Assembly: GCF_900141935.1 (NCBI RefSeq)
Contig: NZ_FQYX01000033.1
Coordinates: forward strand, 1 to 40,354
Direction of reading: 5' to 3'
Length of the DNA: 40,354 nt
Source: Arenibacter nanhaiticus
GTDB lineage: Bacteria; Bacteroidota; Bacteroidia; Flavobacteriales; Flavobacteriaceae
The notes beneath the pieces were generated by a model that did no database searches, was not told where the DNA came from, and saw only the letters and a program-made list of their open reading frames with translations. How positions within the stretch are numbered: position 1 is the stretch's first letter; every line of letters starts with the position of its first letter. Made by a program: the position numbers and the translations under genes. Shown here one piece after another: positions 9,499 through 18,128 of the stretch.

Positions 9499-12048
9499 AT
9501 GGATGATAATTTTTCCCCTAGAGTAAAAGACGTAATTGCCTATAGCAAAGAAGAAGCCTTGCGATTAGGGCACGACTTCATTGGTACTGAGCACTTAATG
9601 TTAGGATTGCTCCGTGATGGGAACGGCAAGGCCATTAGCATATTGGATGCACTGGATGTCGACTTAGACCACCTTAGAAGAAAAGTAGAGATCTTGAGTC
9701 CAGCAAATCCGAATCCTGGCCTTTTGCAGAAAGACAAAAAAAACTTACACTTAACCAGGCAAGCAGAACGCGCCCTGAAAACGACATTTTTGGAGGCCAA
9801 GTTATTTCAAAGCCCTTCCATCAACACGGCTCATTTACTATTGTGCATATTGCGCAATGAAAATGATCCGACCACCAAGTTATTACACAGATTAAAGGTG
9901 GATTATGATGGAGTTAAAGAACAATTTAAATCTATGATAACAAGCGATGACGATTATATAGACGCACCTACCTCAGAGTCCTTCCCGAATGATTCAGATG
10001 ACAGCACCGAAGAAAAGGACGATTCCTTCGGTGGAAGTACTTCTCAAAAAGGAAGTAAGAAATCCAAAACTCCAGTCTTGGACAATTTTGGACGCGATCT
10101 TACCAAAATGGCAGCAGAAAACAAATTAGACCCCGTTGTTGGCCGAGAAAAAGAAATAGAAAGGGTTTCTCAAATCCTCAGCCGAAGAAAAAAGAACAAC
10201 CCTCTATTGATCGGTGAACCTGGCGTGGGTAAAAGCGCCATTGCAGAAGGCCTTGCCTTGAGAATCATCAACAAAAAGGTCTCTAGAATCCTATACAATA
10301 AAAGAGTAGTTACCCTTGATTTGGCTTCTTTGGTTGCTGGCACAAAATACCGTGGCCAGTTCGAAGAGCGAATGAAGGCGGTTATGAACGAGCTGGAAAA
10401 GAATAACGACGTTATTTTGTTTATTGACGAGATTCATACCATTGTTGGTGCCGGGGGCGCCACAGGAAGCCTCGATGCCTCCAATATGTTTAAACCCGCC
10501 TTGGCAAGAGGTGAAATTCAATGTATTGGTGCGACTACCTTGGACGAATACAGACAATATATCGAAAAAGATGGAGCCCTTGAAAGAAGATTCCAAAAGG
10601 TTATTGTTGAACCGACCACAGTACAGGAAACTATAGAAATTCTTAATAATATTAAGCAAAAATACGAGGACCATCACAATGTTATTTATACCGATGAAGC
10701 CATAATCGCTTGTGTAAAGCTTACCAACAGATATATGACTGATAGGTTTTTACCAGACAAGGCTATAGATGCATTGGATGAATCTGGCTCAAGAGTCCAC
10801 ATTGTAAACATGGATGTGCCTAAACAAATCCTAGATCTAGAAAAGCAATTGGAAGATGTGAGGATTCTTAAGAATACCGTGGTTAAAAAGCAAAAGTATG
10901 AAGAGGCTGCAAAACTGCGAGATGATGAAAAAAGAATAGAAAAAGACTTAGCTATTGCCCAGGAAAAATGGGAAGAAGACAGCAAGCTTCACAAAGAAAC
11001 CGTTACCGAAGACAATGTTGCAGACGTCGTTTCTATGATGAGCGGTATTCCCGTGAACAGAATTGCACAAACAGAAAGCAATAAACTGGCAGAACTACCT
11101 CAACTGATAAGAAACAATGTCATTGGACAAAATGAGGCGGTTGTGAAAGTAACTAAGGCCATTCAAAGAAACCGCGCAGGCCTAAAAGACCCGAACAAAC
11201 CTATCGGTTCCTTTATATTTTTAGGCCAAACCGGGGTTGGAAAAACACAATTGGCAAAAGTATTGGCAAAAGAATTATTCGACTCAGAGGATGCACTGAT
11301 CCGCATTGATATGAGTGAGTACATGGAGAAATTTGCCATATCGAGGCTCGTTGGTGCACCTCCGGGATATATCGGATATGAAGAAGGCGGACAATTGACG
11401 GAAAAAGTACGTCGCAAACCTTATTCAGTTATCCTGTTGGACGAGGTAGAAAAAGCGCATCCCGATGTGTTTAATATGCTGCTCCAAGTCTTGGATGATG
11501 GATTCTTAACCGATAGCCTAGGCAGAAAAATCGATTTTAGAAATACGATTATTATCATGACCTCTAATATTGGTGCTAGACAATTGAAAGATTTTGGACA
11601 AGGAGTAGGTTTTGGAACCTCTGCCAAAAAAGCACAAGCCGACACCTACCAAAAAAGCGTCATTGAAAACGCCTTGAAAAAAGCTTTTGCACCAGAATTC
11701 CTTAACAGGATAGACGATGTTATCGTATTCAACGCCTTAGAAAGAGAAGATATTCATAAAATCATCGATATCGAACTTAACAAACTGTTCGCTAGAATAA
11801 ACGATATCGGGTACAACCTTCAGCTTTCCGACAAGGCTAAAGATTATATTGCCGAAAAAGGTTTTGACAAAGAGTACGGGGCTAGACCTTTAAAAAGAGC
11901 TATTCAAAAATATATTGAAGATGCCCTTGCCGAAGAAATTGTAAACTCAAACCTTAATGAAGGGGACACCATCATTATGGATCTAAACGAAGAGAAGCAA
12001 GAACTTACTATTAAAATTGACAAAGGAGAGAAGTCCTCCAAAGCATAA
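9499..12048 (+). CDS. clpC: ATP-dependent Clp protease ATP-binding subunit ClpC
   Basis: This 849-residue Hsp100 unfoldase feeds substrates to ClpP. It has a Clp N-domain (about 1-145, starting FSPRVKDVIAYSKEEA) and an acidic Ser/Asp-rich linker (about 150-190). The first AAA+ module has Walker A GEPGVGKS near 239 and Walker B LFIDEIH near 305. A UVR-like middle segment (KYEEAAKLRDDEKR, about 464-480) marks ClpC rather than ClpA or ClpB. The second AAA+ module has GQTGVGKT near 577. The C-terminus has the conserved YGARPLKRAIQKYIED. ClpP is not in the window. A strong terminator follows directly. Confidence 0.96.
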   Translation: MDDNFSPRVKDVIAYSKEEALRLGHDFIGTEHLMLGLLRDGNGKAISILDALDVDLDHLRRKVEILSPANPNPGLLQKDKKNLHLTRQAERALKTTFLEAKLFQSPSINTAHLLLCILRNENDPTTKLLHRLKVDYDGVKEQFKSMITSDDDYIDAPTSESFPNDSDDSTEEKDDSFGGSTSQKGSKKSKTPVLDNFGRDLTKMAAENKLDPVVGREKEIERVSQILSRRKKNNPLLIGEPGVGKSAIAEGLALRIINKKVSRILYNKRVVTLDLASLVAGTKYRGQFEERMKAVMNELEKNNDVILFIDEIHTIVGAGGATGSLDASNMFKPALARGEIQCIGATTLDEYRQYIEKDGALERRFQKVIVEPTTVQETIEILNNIKQKYEDHHNVIYTDEAIIACVKLTNRYMTDRFLPDKAIDALDESGSRVHIVNMDVPKQILDLEKQLEDVRILKNTVVKKQKYEEAAKLRDDEKRIEKDLAIAQEKWEEDSKLHKETVTEDNVADVVSMMSGIPVNRIAQTESNKLAELPQLIRNNVIGQNEAVVKVTKAIQRNRAGLKDPNKPIGSFIFLGQTGVGKTQLAKVLAKELFDSEDALIRIDMSEYMEKFAISRLVGAPPGYIGYEEGGQLTEKVRRKPYSVILLDEVEKAHPDVFNMLLQVLDDGFLTDSLGRKIDFRNTIIIMTSNIGARQLKDFGQGVGFGTSAKKAQADTYQKSVIENALKKAFAPEFLNRIDDVIVFNALEREDIHKIIDIELNKLFARINDIGYNLQLSDKAKDYIAEKGFDKEYGARPLKRAIQKYIEDALAEEIVNSNLNEGDTIIMDLNEEKQELTIKIDKGEKSSKA

Positions 12049-12066
12049 AATCATTTTTAATAACTC

Positions 12067-12103
12067 AAAAAATGGAGTAGCCGTTGGCTACTCCATTTTT
12101 TTT
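12067..12103 (+). terminator. Terminator of clpC
   Basis: A 12-bp perfect stem AATGGAGTAGCC / GGCTACTCCATT with a GTT loop, flanked by an A tract and TTTTTTTT, begins 19 nt after the clpC stop. Confidence 0.9.
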
Positions 12104-12249
12104 ACCCCACCGTTTTTAGTTTTCCGTGATTGTATAAAACACTCCTCAAGCACCCGTATACACCCATTATTAGGTTTTTAATCTAATAATTTTTACGGTC
12201 CATTTTCGAAATCCTACTTTCGACTCAGACACTATATAAAATACTGTAC

Positions 12250-12648
12250 ATGAACAGCGGACAATCTAAAAACGGATTAGTCGTTAAAGAATACATGCTA
12301 GAATCTGGACTAGTAAAAGTATATAACGATTATGTCATTTCAATTTTTAACGAAGGAACTACTATTACCCTGGAACGACTCCTACAATTGCTCCGAATTA
12401 TGGAAATTCAATATGAAAACAAAAACTTTGGCTATATCAGTATCCGCAAAAACTCTTACGCCATCGACCCCATGATCTATAGCTACCTAAGGGAACTAGA
12501 TTGCCTTAAAGCCTTTGCCATTGTGTCTGTCAAGGAAATCGACATGTATAATTTTAATATTGAAAAACTGTTCTATAAAAAACCGATGAAATTTTTCATC
12601 GATCAAGAAAATGCCCTTACATGGGTAAAGCGAAGGATAAGGTCCTGA
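12250..12648 (+). CDS. Hypothetical protein, 132 residues, possibly STAS/SpoIIAA-like
   Basis: I do not recognise a named family with certainty. The product is soluble, with no signal peptide or membrane segment. Its order of predicted elements (a β-hairpin VYNDYVISIFNEGTTITLE, a helix, a strand FGYISIR, then SYLRELDCLKAFAIVSVKEI and a final helix EKLFYKKPMKFFIDQENALTWVK) resembles small flavobacterial proteins of SpoIIAA/STAS-like fold, such as those with a closing 'ALTWVK'-type helix. That placement is an inference. It stands alone between the clpC terminator and the convergent nnr gene. The first ATG is used; a TACTTTCG about 30 nt upstream is only a weak promoter match. Confidence 0.75.
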   Translation: MNSGQSKNGLVVKEYMLESGLVKVYNDYVISIFNEGTTITLERLLQLLRIMEIQYENKNFGYISIRKNSYAIDPMIYSYLRELDCLKAFAIVSVKEIDMYNFNIEKLFYKKPMKFFIDQENALTWVKRRIRS

Positions 12649-12688
12649 TCTGCTCCTGTACAAAAAAGCGAGCCTAGTTCTCTCCTGT

Positions 12689-14248
12689 TTAGGACTTCGC
12701 CTCTTCTACTTCTTCCTGCTCTTTCTCTTGTTTTGGTTGCGGCACATAAAACAAATCTAAATAAGCCTTCCCAATACACTCTATGATCCCAGAAGCCGTT
12801 AAGGCCTCATATCCGCAATCTTCCACGGCAATATCGCCAGCTTTTCCATGTAAATAGACTCCAAAAACAGCCGCTAATGATGACGCATACCCTTGCGCAA
12901 TTAATCCTGTTATAACTCCGGTCAACACATCGCCACTACCCGCCGTTGCCATTCCTGGGTTCCCTGTTGAATTTATATAACCAATACCCTTATATATCAC
13001 CATTGAATGAGCTCCCTTTATTACCAAGACAATATTGTACTTGTTTGAAAACATCTTTGCCTTTTTCAATTTCTCAAAATCATCCTTCCAAGGTCCGATC
13101 AACCTTTCCAACTCCTTAGGGTGGGGAGTGAGCACTGAATCTGCCGGCAGTAATTTTAGCAGGCTCTTGTTTTTCGACAATATATTTAAGGCATCTGCAT
13201 CGACCACCAAAGGCGATTTATTATGTTTTAAAAAAGCTGTAAAGGCTTTTGTGGTCGTTTCAGAAACCCCTAAACCTATGCCAATACCAATAACACTAGG
13301 CACAATGTCAAAGGTAATATCGATCAGCTCCTTTTCTCCTTGGTCGACAACCACCATGGCTTCCGCGAGAGAGGTTTGCATCGGAATATAACCACAACTA
13401 GGCACATAACTAGTCACCAAGCCACTACCGGCTTTTAAACATGCCTTGGCCGATAAAATCACTGCGCCTATTTTACCATAGCTCCCTCCAATAATTAATG
13501 AATGACCATAAGTACCTTTATGCGAAAATTTGTTTCTGGGAAGATACATTGGCACCACCTCACTTTTACCCATCAATTCGTATTGCGTTGGCAAACCCGA
13601 TAAAAACTCCATATCCAATCCTATATCCAAGATCTCCCATTGCCCAATATTAACACCGGTTTCGGGCAAGAAAAACACAAGTTTTGGCGCCTGAAAACTC
13701 AATACATGGTTCGCTTTTATAATCCCTGCGGTATTATCCACTCCCGTTTCCATAAATAAACCGGAAGGAAGGTCTATAGAAAGAATGAAGGCGCTGGAGG
13801 CATTTAAATACTCTATTAAATTCACCACCCATTGGTCTGGCGCCCTATTTAAACCAATCCCAAAAATAGCATCGACTATAACATCATTTTTATCAATGGC
13901 CGGAAATTCAGATACATGATTCAGAAAATTAGGCCAGACTTTTCGATCTTGCAACCGGTTTAAATTAATCAGAAAATCCTTAGAGCGTTTTTCACTATAA
14001 TTCACCACGTGCACCGCTATATTATAACCGTGCTCCTGCAGATGACGTGCCAAAGCAATACCATCTCCCCCGTTATTTCCTATCCCGCAAAACAAATGAA
14101 CCTTTACAGGTGCTCCCTGCATTCTTAAATGCATCCAATTAAAAATCTGAACGGCAGCACGCTCCATAAGCATCTCGCTTTCAATGTTCTGCTTTTCAAT
14201 TGTGAATTTATCAGCATCGTAGATTTGTTGCGCATTAAAAATCTTCAT
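12689..14248 (-). CDS. nnr: Bifunctional NAD(P)H-hydrate epimerase / ADP-dependent NAD(P)H-hydrate dehydratase
   Basis: The enzyme repairs hydrated NAD(P)H (NADHX). The N-terminal YjeF_N domain (about 1-210) interconverts the R and S forms; it shows CGIGNNGGDGIALARHL and the DAIFGIGLNR segment. The C-terminal ribokinase-like domain (about 230-495) dehydrates S-NAD(P)HX with ADP; it shows TPHPKELERL, KGAHSMV and the GNPGMATAGSGDVLTG anion-hole and catalytic Asp motif. I place the start at ATG 14248 (MKIFNAQQIYDADKF). The open frame extends ten codons upstream but only to a TTG, and the family begins at the chosen Met. The product is 519 residues, full length for the fusion, with a Glu-rich tail. 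It is divergent from the thr operon. Confidence 0.93.
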   Translation of the reverse strand: MKIFNAQQIYDADKFTIEKQNIESEMLMERAAVQIFNWMHLRMQGAPVKVHLFCGIGNNGGDGIALARHLQEHGYNIAVHVVNYSEKRSKDFLINLNRLQDRKVWPNFLNHVSEFPAIDKNDVIVDAIFGIGLNRAPDQWVVNLIEYLNASSAFILSIDLPSGLFMETGVDNTAGIIKANHVLSFQAPKLVFFLPETGVNIGQWEILDIGLDMEFLSGLPTQYELMGKSEVVPMYLPRNKFSHKGTYGHSLIIGGSYGKIGAVILSAKACLKAGSGLVTSYVPSCGYIPMQTSLAEAMVVVDQGEKELIDITFDIVPSVIGIGIGLGVSETTTKAFTAFLKHNKSPLVVDADALNILSKNKSLLKLLPADSVLTPHPKELERLIGPWKDDFEKLKKAKMFSNKYNIVLVIKGAHSMVIYKGIGYINSTGNPGMATAGSGDVLTGVITGLIAQGYASSLAAVFGVYLHGKAGDIAVEDCGYEALTASGIIECIGKAYLDLFYVPQPKQEKEQEEVEEAKS

Positions 14249-14302
14249 ATCGTATTTTTTTAGGACAATAATTACCAATAATGTAAAAATAGAAACGATC
14301 CT

Positions 14303-14332
14303 TTGATTCGTTACTCAAAAATACTACTTTTG
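14303..14332 (+). promoter_or_regulatory. Promoter of the thr operon
   Basis: TTG (14303-14305), 19 nt and TACTTTTG (14325-14332) match the Bacteroidota consensus exactly. The transcript would start near 14337, about 12 nt before the leader-peptide ATG and about 180 nt before thrA. Confidence 0.8.
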
Positions 14333-14348
14333 ATTCTTTATCCGCAAC

Positions 14349-14447
14349 ATGATAGTAAACAATTCGGACATCCTAAAATTCTACGCTCCTATAGTAATTG
14401 GTACAATTACCACTACTACTATTGGTACCACCACCCCTTTGGGGTAA
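14349..14447 (+). CDS. thrL: Threonine operon leader peptide
   Basis: A 32-codon open frame starts 17 nt after the promoter's -7 element and ends 73 nt before thrA. Its residues 17-29 read IGTITTTTIGTTT: eight Thr, three Ile and two Gly in thirteen. This is the composition expected of an attenuator peptide whose ribosome stalls when Thr-tRNA or Ile-tRNA is scarce, as in γ-proteobacterial thrL. The rest (MIVNNSDILKFYAPIV) has no special bias apart from more Ile and Val. It is too short for most gene finders. I know of no sequence homology to E. coli thrL; the resemblance is in design. Confidence rests on composition, position and the matching downstream pathway. Confidence 0.85.
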   Translation: MIVNNSDILKFYAPIVIGTITTTTIGTTTPLG

Positions 14448-14520
14448 TCTACTATATATTCGTCCGTCCATATTTTTTTTTCTAAAAAAACGTTTACCTT
14501 TTTCTTTAAAACCAACAACC
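14389..14520 (+). promoter_or_regulatory. Candidate thr attenuator RNA
   Basis: Mutually exclusive pairings overlap the Thr/Ile codons. GTAATTG-GTA-CAATTAC is a 7-bp hairpin (14393-14409). TATAGTAATT (14390-14399) can instead pair with AATCTACTATA (14446-14456, one bulged C). ATTACC (14406-14411) can pair with GGTAAT (14443-14448). A nine-T run follows at 14473-14481. I could not find a GC-rich hairpin directly before the T run, so the terminator form is not established; only the leader peptide is strong. Confidence 0.55.
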
Positions 14521-16965
14521 ATGAAAGTTCTAAAATTCGGGGGCAGTTCTGTTGCGAATGCCCAAAATATCAGTTTAATAAAAAATATTATCGCCCCTAT
14601 TAATAGGGATAAAACCATAATAGTCGTTTCTGCTTTGGGGGGTATAACAGACCTATTACTTCAAACTGCACAACTAGCTTCTATCCAAGACAAGAGTTAT
14701 ACGTCTATTTTCTTGGAGATAGAGAACAGGCATTTACAGACTATTAAGGAATTAATTCCTATTCACCAGCAAAGCAAGGTCCTAAGCAAGGTTAAGAGTG
14801 AATTAAATATCTTGGAAACACTTTTAGAGGGCGCCTTTTTAATTGGAGAAATAACCCCTAAACTTTCGGATAAGATTGTGAGTTACGGAGAGCTGTTATC
14901 GTCTTATATTATCAGTGAGTATTTTATTTCTGAAGGTATAGACACTGCCCATACGGATAGTAGACAACTAATAAAAACCAATAACCATTACGGCAAAGCA
15001 ATAGTCAATTACAACATCACCAATGATAATATTGCCAAACATATTCAGGAATGTCCTCACCAAATTATTGTTTTGGGAGGCTTTATCGCTTCTTCCATTA
15101 AGGGCGATTCTACAACCCTAGGTCGCGGTGGTTCTGATTATACGGCAGCAATCGTTGCCAATGCCATTGATGCGGAAGTGTTAGAAATATGGACCGATGT
15201 CAGTGGTTTATACACTGCAAACCCAAAGATTGTAAAACAAGCCAAGGCCATTCCCCACATTTCTTATGAAGAAGCTATGGAACTGTCGCATTTTGGCGCT
15301 AAAGTTTTATATCCTCCAACCATACAACCAGTCCTTTCCAAGGGTATCAACATTGTTATAAAAAATACATTTGCCCCTGATGCTGCCGGTACTTTAATCA
15401 CTAAAAACCAAAATCGTTCCGGAAAAACAGTTAGGGGAATAAGTCATGTAGAACAAATAGCGCTACTCTCCTTAGAAGGATCGGGAATGGTAGGGATCCC
15501 TGGAATATCAAAACGTTTTTTTGAGGTACTTTCCCAAGCTGGAATAAGTGTGGTTATGATTACCCAAGCCTCTTCTGAACACTCTATCTGCATAGGGATC
15601 TCTGACCAAGATACCGACTTGGCCGTTGAAATTATAAACGACGCCTTTTCCCATGAGATATCCTTGGGCAAAATAAAACCAGTAATCGCCGAAAAAGAAT
15701 TGGCCATTATAGCATTAGTAGGCGACAATATGAAAAGCCACCAAGGCCTTAGCGGCAAAATGTTCAGTACCCTAGGAAAAAACAACGTAAACATAAGAGC
15801 CATTGCTCAAGGCGCTTCTGAACGTAATATCTCTGCCGTGATTAAAAAAGACGATGTAAAAAAAGCATTGAATAGCTTACATGAAGAATTCTTTGAAGAA
15901 AATGTAAAGCAATTAAACCTTTTTGTGATGGGCGTGGGGAATGTAGGTTCTAAATTAATGAACCAAATACAGCTTCAAAAGAAATACTTAAAGGAAAAAC
16001 TTAGACTCAATATTAGGGTTATTGGAATCGCAAACTCCCGTAAAATGGTTTTTAATGAGGATGGCATTTCTCTAAAAAACTGGGAAGAGGCCCTGAGCAA
16101 TGGTCAGTCAACCGATAAGGATCTTTTCTTTCAGACCATTAAAAACCTCAACTACCGAAACAGTATTTTTGTAGATAACACTGCTAGTGCCGAGGTATCC
16201 AAAACGTACAATACCTACCTTAGAAACAGCATTTCTATTGTCACCTGTAATAAAATCGCCTGCTCTTCGGATTTTAACAATTACCAGGAACTAAAAGATT
16301 TGGCACGTCAATACAATGCTCCTTTTTTGTTCGAAACCAATGTAGGCGCTGGACTCCCTATTATAGACACCCTAAAAAACCTGATGGCCTCTGGAGATAA
16401 GATCCTTAAAATACAAGCGGTACTCTCTGGAAGTCTAAATTTTGTATTCAACAATTTTAACGACAAGACCACTTTTCACGACGTGGTAAAGGAAGCTCAG
16501 GAACAGGGATATACAGAACCAGATCCTACCATAGATTTAAGCGGCATAGACGTTATGAGAAAAATATTAATTCTAGCCAGGGAAAGCGGGAATGAATTAA
16601 ATATTGACGACATAGTGAATACCCCCTTTCTTCCGAAGGAAAGCCTAGACACTAACAATAACGAGGATTTCTTTGCTTCTTTAGTAAAACACGAGGAGTC
16701 TTTCCAAAAAATGTATGCCGAAGCTTCCAAAGCAGATTGCAAGCTTAAATATGTGGCCCAATTTGAGAATGGAAAAGCTAGCGTAGGCTTGCAACACATT
16801 CCTAAAGGACACGATTTTTATAACTTGGAAGGCAGTGATAATATTGTTTTGTTTTTTACCGAAAGATACCCTAACCAACCGATGATCATTAAGGGTGCTG
16901 GGGCTGGGGCCGATGTTACGGCTTCCGGAATTTTTGCGGACATCATTAGAATTGGTAATTTTTAA
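14521..16965 (+). CDS. thrA: Bifunctional aspartokinase / homoserine dehydrogenase
   Basis: This 814-residue cytoplasmic enzyme catalyses the first and third steps of threonine synthesis. The aspartokinase domain (about 1-295) starts KVLKFGGSSVANAQN and includes GRGGSDYTAAIVA and VSGLYTANPK. Two ACT-type regulatory segments follow (about 315-455, EGSGMVGIPGISKRFFEVL), the usual site of threonine feedback. The homoserine dehydrogenase domain (about 460-814) begins LNLFVMGVGNVGSKL (nucleotide binding) and has the GLPIIDTLKNLMASGDKI and LSGSLNFVFNNF motifs. I chose ATG 14521 because the family starts at MKVLKFGGS; the frame is open upstream only because the leader region happens to lack stops. 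It is first in thrA-thrB-thrC, 15 nt before thrB. Confidence 0.97.
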   Translation: MKVLKFGGSSVANAQNISLIKNIIAPINRDKTIIVVSALGGITDLLLQTAQLASIQDKSYTSIFLEIENRHLQTIKELIPIHQQSKVLSKVKSELNILETLLEGAFLIGEITPKLSDKIVSYGELLSSYIISEYFISEGIDTAHTDSRQLIKTNNHYGKAIVNYNITNDNIAKHIQECPHQIIVLGGFIASSIKGDSTTLGRGGSDYTAAIVANAIDAEVLEIWTDVSGLYTANPKIVKQAKAIPHISYEEAMELSHFGAKVLYPPTIQPVLSKGINIVIKNTFAPDAAGTLITKNQNRSGKTVRGISHVEQIALLSLEGSGMVGIPGISKRFFEVLSQAGISVVMITQASSEHSICIGISDQDTDLAVEIINDAFSHEISLGKIKPVIAEKELAIIALVGDNMKSHQGLSGKMFSTLGKNNVNIRAIAQGASERNISAVIKKDDVKKALNSLHEEFFEENVKQLNLFVMGVGNVGSKLMNQIQLQKKYLKEKLRLNIRVIGIANSRKMVFNEDGISLKNWEEALSNGQSTDKDLFFQTIKNLNYRNSIFVDNTASAEVSKTYNTYLRNSISIVTCNKIACSSDFNNYQELKDLARQYNAPFLFETNVGAGLPIIDTLKNLMASGDKILKIQAVLSGSLNFVFNNFNDKTTFHDVVKEAQEQGYTEPDPTIDLSGIDVMRKILILARESGNELNIDDIVNTPFLPKESLDTNNNEDFFASLVKHEESFQKMYAEASKADCKLKYVAQFENGKASVGLQHIPKGHDFYNLEGSDNIVLFFTERYPNQPMIIKGAGAGADVTASGIFADIIRIGNF

Positions 16966-16980
16966 AACACGACTCCTAGC

Positions 16981-17904
16981 ATGAAAAACGAAATAAAAGT
17001 ATTTTGCCCAGCTACCATAGCCAATATCTCTTGTGGTTTTGATGTCTTAGGACTAGCCTTGGATGCTGTGGGCGACGAGATGGTAGTTCGTAAAACGGCG
17101 CAAAAAGGTATCCGGATCGTACAACTTACAGGGCAAGACCTTCCCATGGAAACCCATCAGAATGTTGCCGGGGTGGCTGGTTTGGCCTTATTGGCCGAAA
17201 GCGATTACGATGGCGGTTTTGATATAGAGATCTATAAAAAAATAAAAGCAGGAAGCGGTATAGGAAGCAGTGCCGCGAGCTCAACGGGGGCTGTTTGGGC
17301 CATGAACCAATTGCTAAACAAGCCTTTTTCTAATTTAGAATTGGTAAAATTTGCCATGGAAGGGGAACGGTTAGCGAGCGGGGTCGCCCATGCAGATAAT
17401 GTAGCCCCTGCCCTATTTGGTGGCTTTACCTTGGTAAGAAGCTACGAACCATTGGATATTGTTAAAATCCCAAACCCTGAAGAGCTGTACGCTACGGTTA
17501 TTCACCCACAAATAGAAGTAAAGACCTCGGACTCTAGGCGTATCCTAAAAACCACCATATCGCTGGAAGACGGGATTAAGCAATGGGGGAATGTTGGCGG
17601 GCTGATCGCAGGTTTGTTTACCAATGATTATGAATTGATAGGTAGATCTTTAGTAGACCACATCGTAGAACCTATACGTTCTATTTTAATTCCCGGCTTT
17701 GACAAAGTAAAGGAAGAAGCTATCAATGCCGGGGCCCTTGGCTGTGGAATTTCTGGATCGGGCCCCTCAATTTTTGCTTTGAGCAAAGGAGCACAAACCG
17801 CCCAAGAAGTAGCCGATGCCATGCGTAAAGTATATCAAAAAATTGGCATTGAATACGATATCCATGTATCCAAAATAAACGCGGAAGGTATTAGGGAAAT
17901 CTAA
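16981..17904 (+). CDS. thrB: Homoserine kinase
   Basis: This 307-residue GHMP-family kinase phosphorylates homoserine with ATP. The N-terminus (VFCPATIANISCGFDVLGLA) and the ATP-binding loop KAGSGIGSSAASSTGAVWA (near 90-107) are typical, as is the C-terminal GCGISGSGPSIFAL (about 256-269). The start lies 15 nt after the thrA stop, so the two are clearly one operon. A 224-nt gap then separates it from thrC, longer than in most thr operons. Confidence 0.96.
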   Translation: MKNEIKVFCPATIANISCGFDVLGLALDAVGDEMVVRKTAQKGIRIVQLTGQDLPMETHQNVAGVAGLALLAESDYDGGFDIEIYKKIKAGSGIGSSAASSTGAVWAMNQLLNKPFSNLELVKFAMEGERLASGVAHADNVAPALFGGFTLVRSYEPLDIVKIPNPEELYATVIHPQIEVKTSDSRRILKTTISLEDGIKQWGNVGGLIAGLFTNDYELIGRSLVDHIVEPIRSILIPGFDKVKEEAINAGALGCGISGSGPSIFALSKGAQTAQEVADAMRKVYQKIGIEYDIHVSKINAEGIREI

Positions 17905-18128
17905 AAAGCAGGATAACGGTATTCAATATTTATTTCTTTATAGAACACCGTGTATGAAGGTCGATAAGGCTAGAATAAAATCTATATAAAGAATAGACAC
18001 CCTAAAGAAAGTCAACTGTACACATAAAATATAGAGGAGAAAAAAAAAGCCCCTATCAAAGACAATAACATTTAAAACCAACTGACCGAGAAATTTTAAT
18101 TTCTGAACAGTGATTCTAATCCAATCTT
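17905..18128 (+). other. 224-nt thrB–thrC spacer
   Basis: No gene is visible, and no TAnnTTTG promoter was found. A 7-bp hairpin AGAAATT-TT-AATTTCT (18089-18104) lies 25 nt before the thrC start and could influence translation or RNA processing. That role is a guess. Confidence 0.3.

Noticed and set aside
14456-14482. A classical GC-rich terminator directly before the T9 run in the thr leader
   Set aside because: TCGTCCGTCCA has no good pairing partner close by; only AT-rich or long-range pairings exist, so I did not call a terminator.
14398-14520. An extended thrA start 41 codons upstream
   Set aside because: The extra residues come from the leader-peptide and T-run region read in another frame, and the aspartokinase family begins at MKVLKFGGS.
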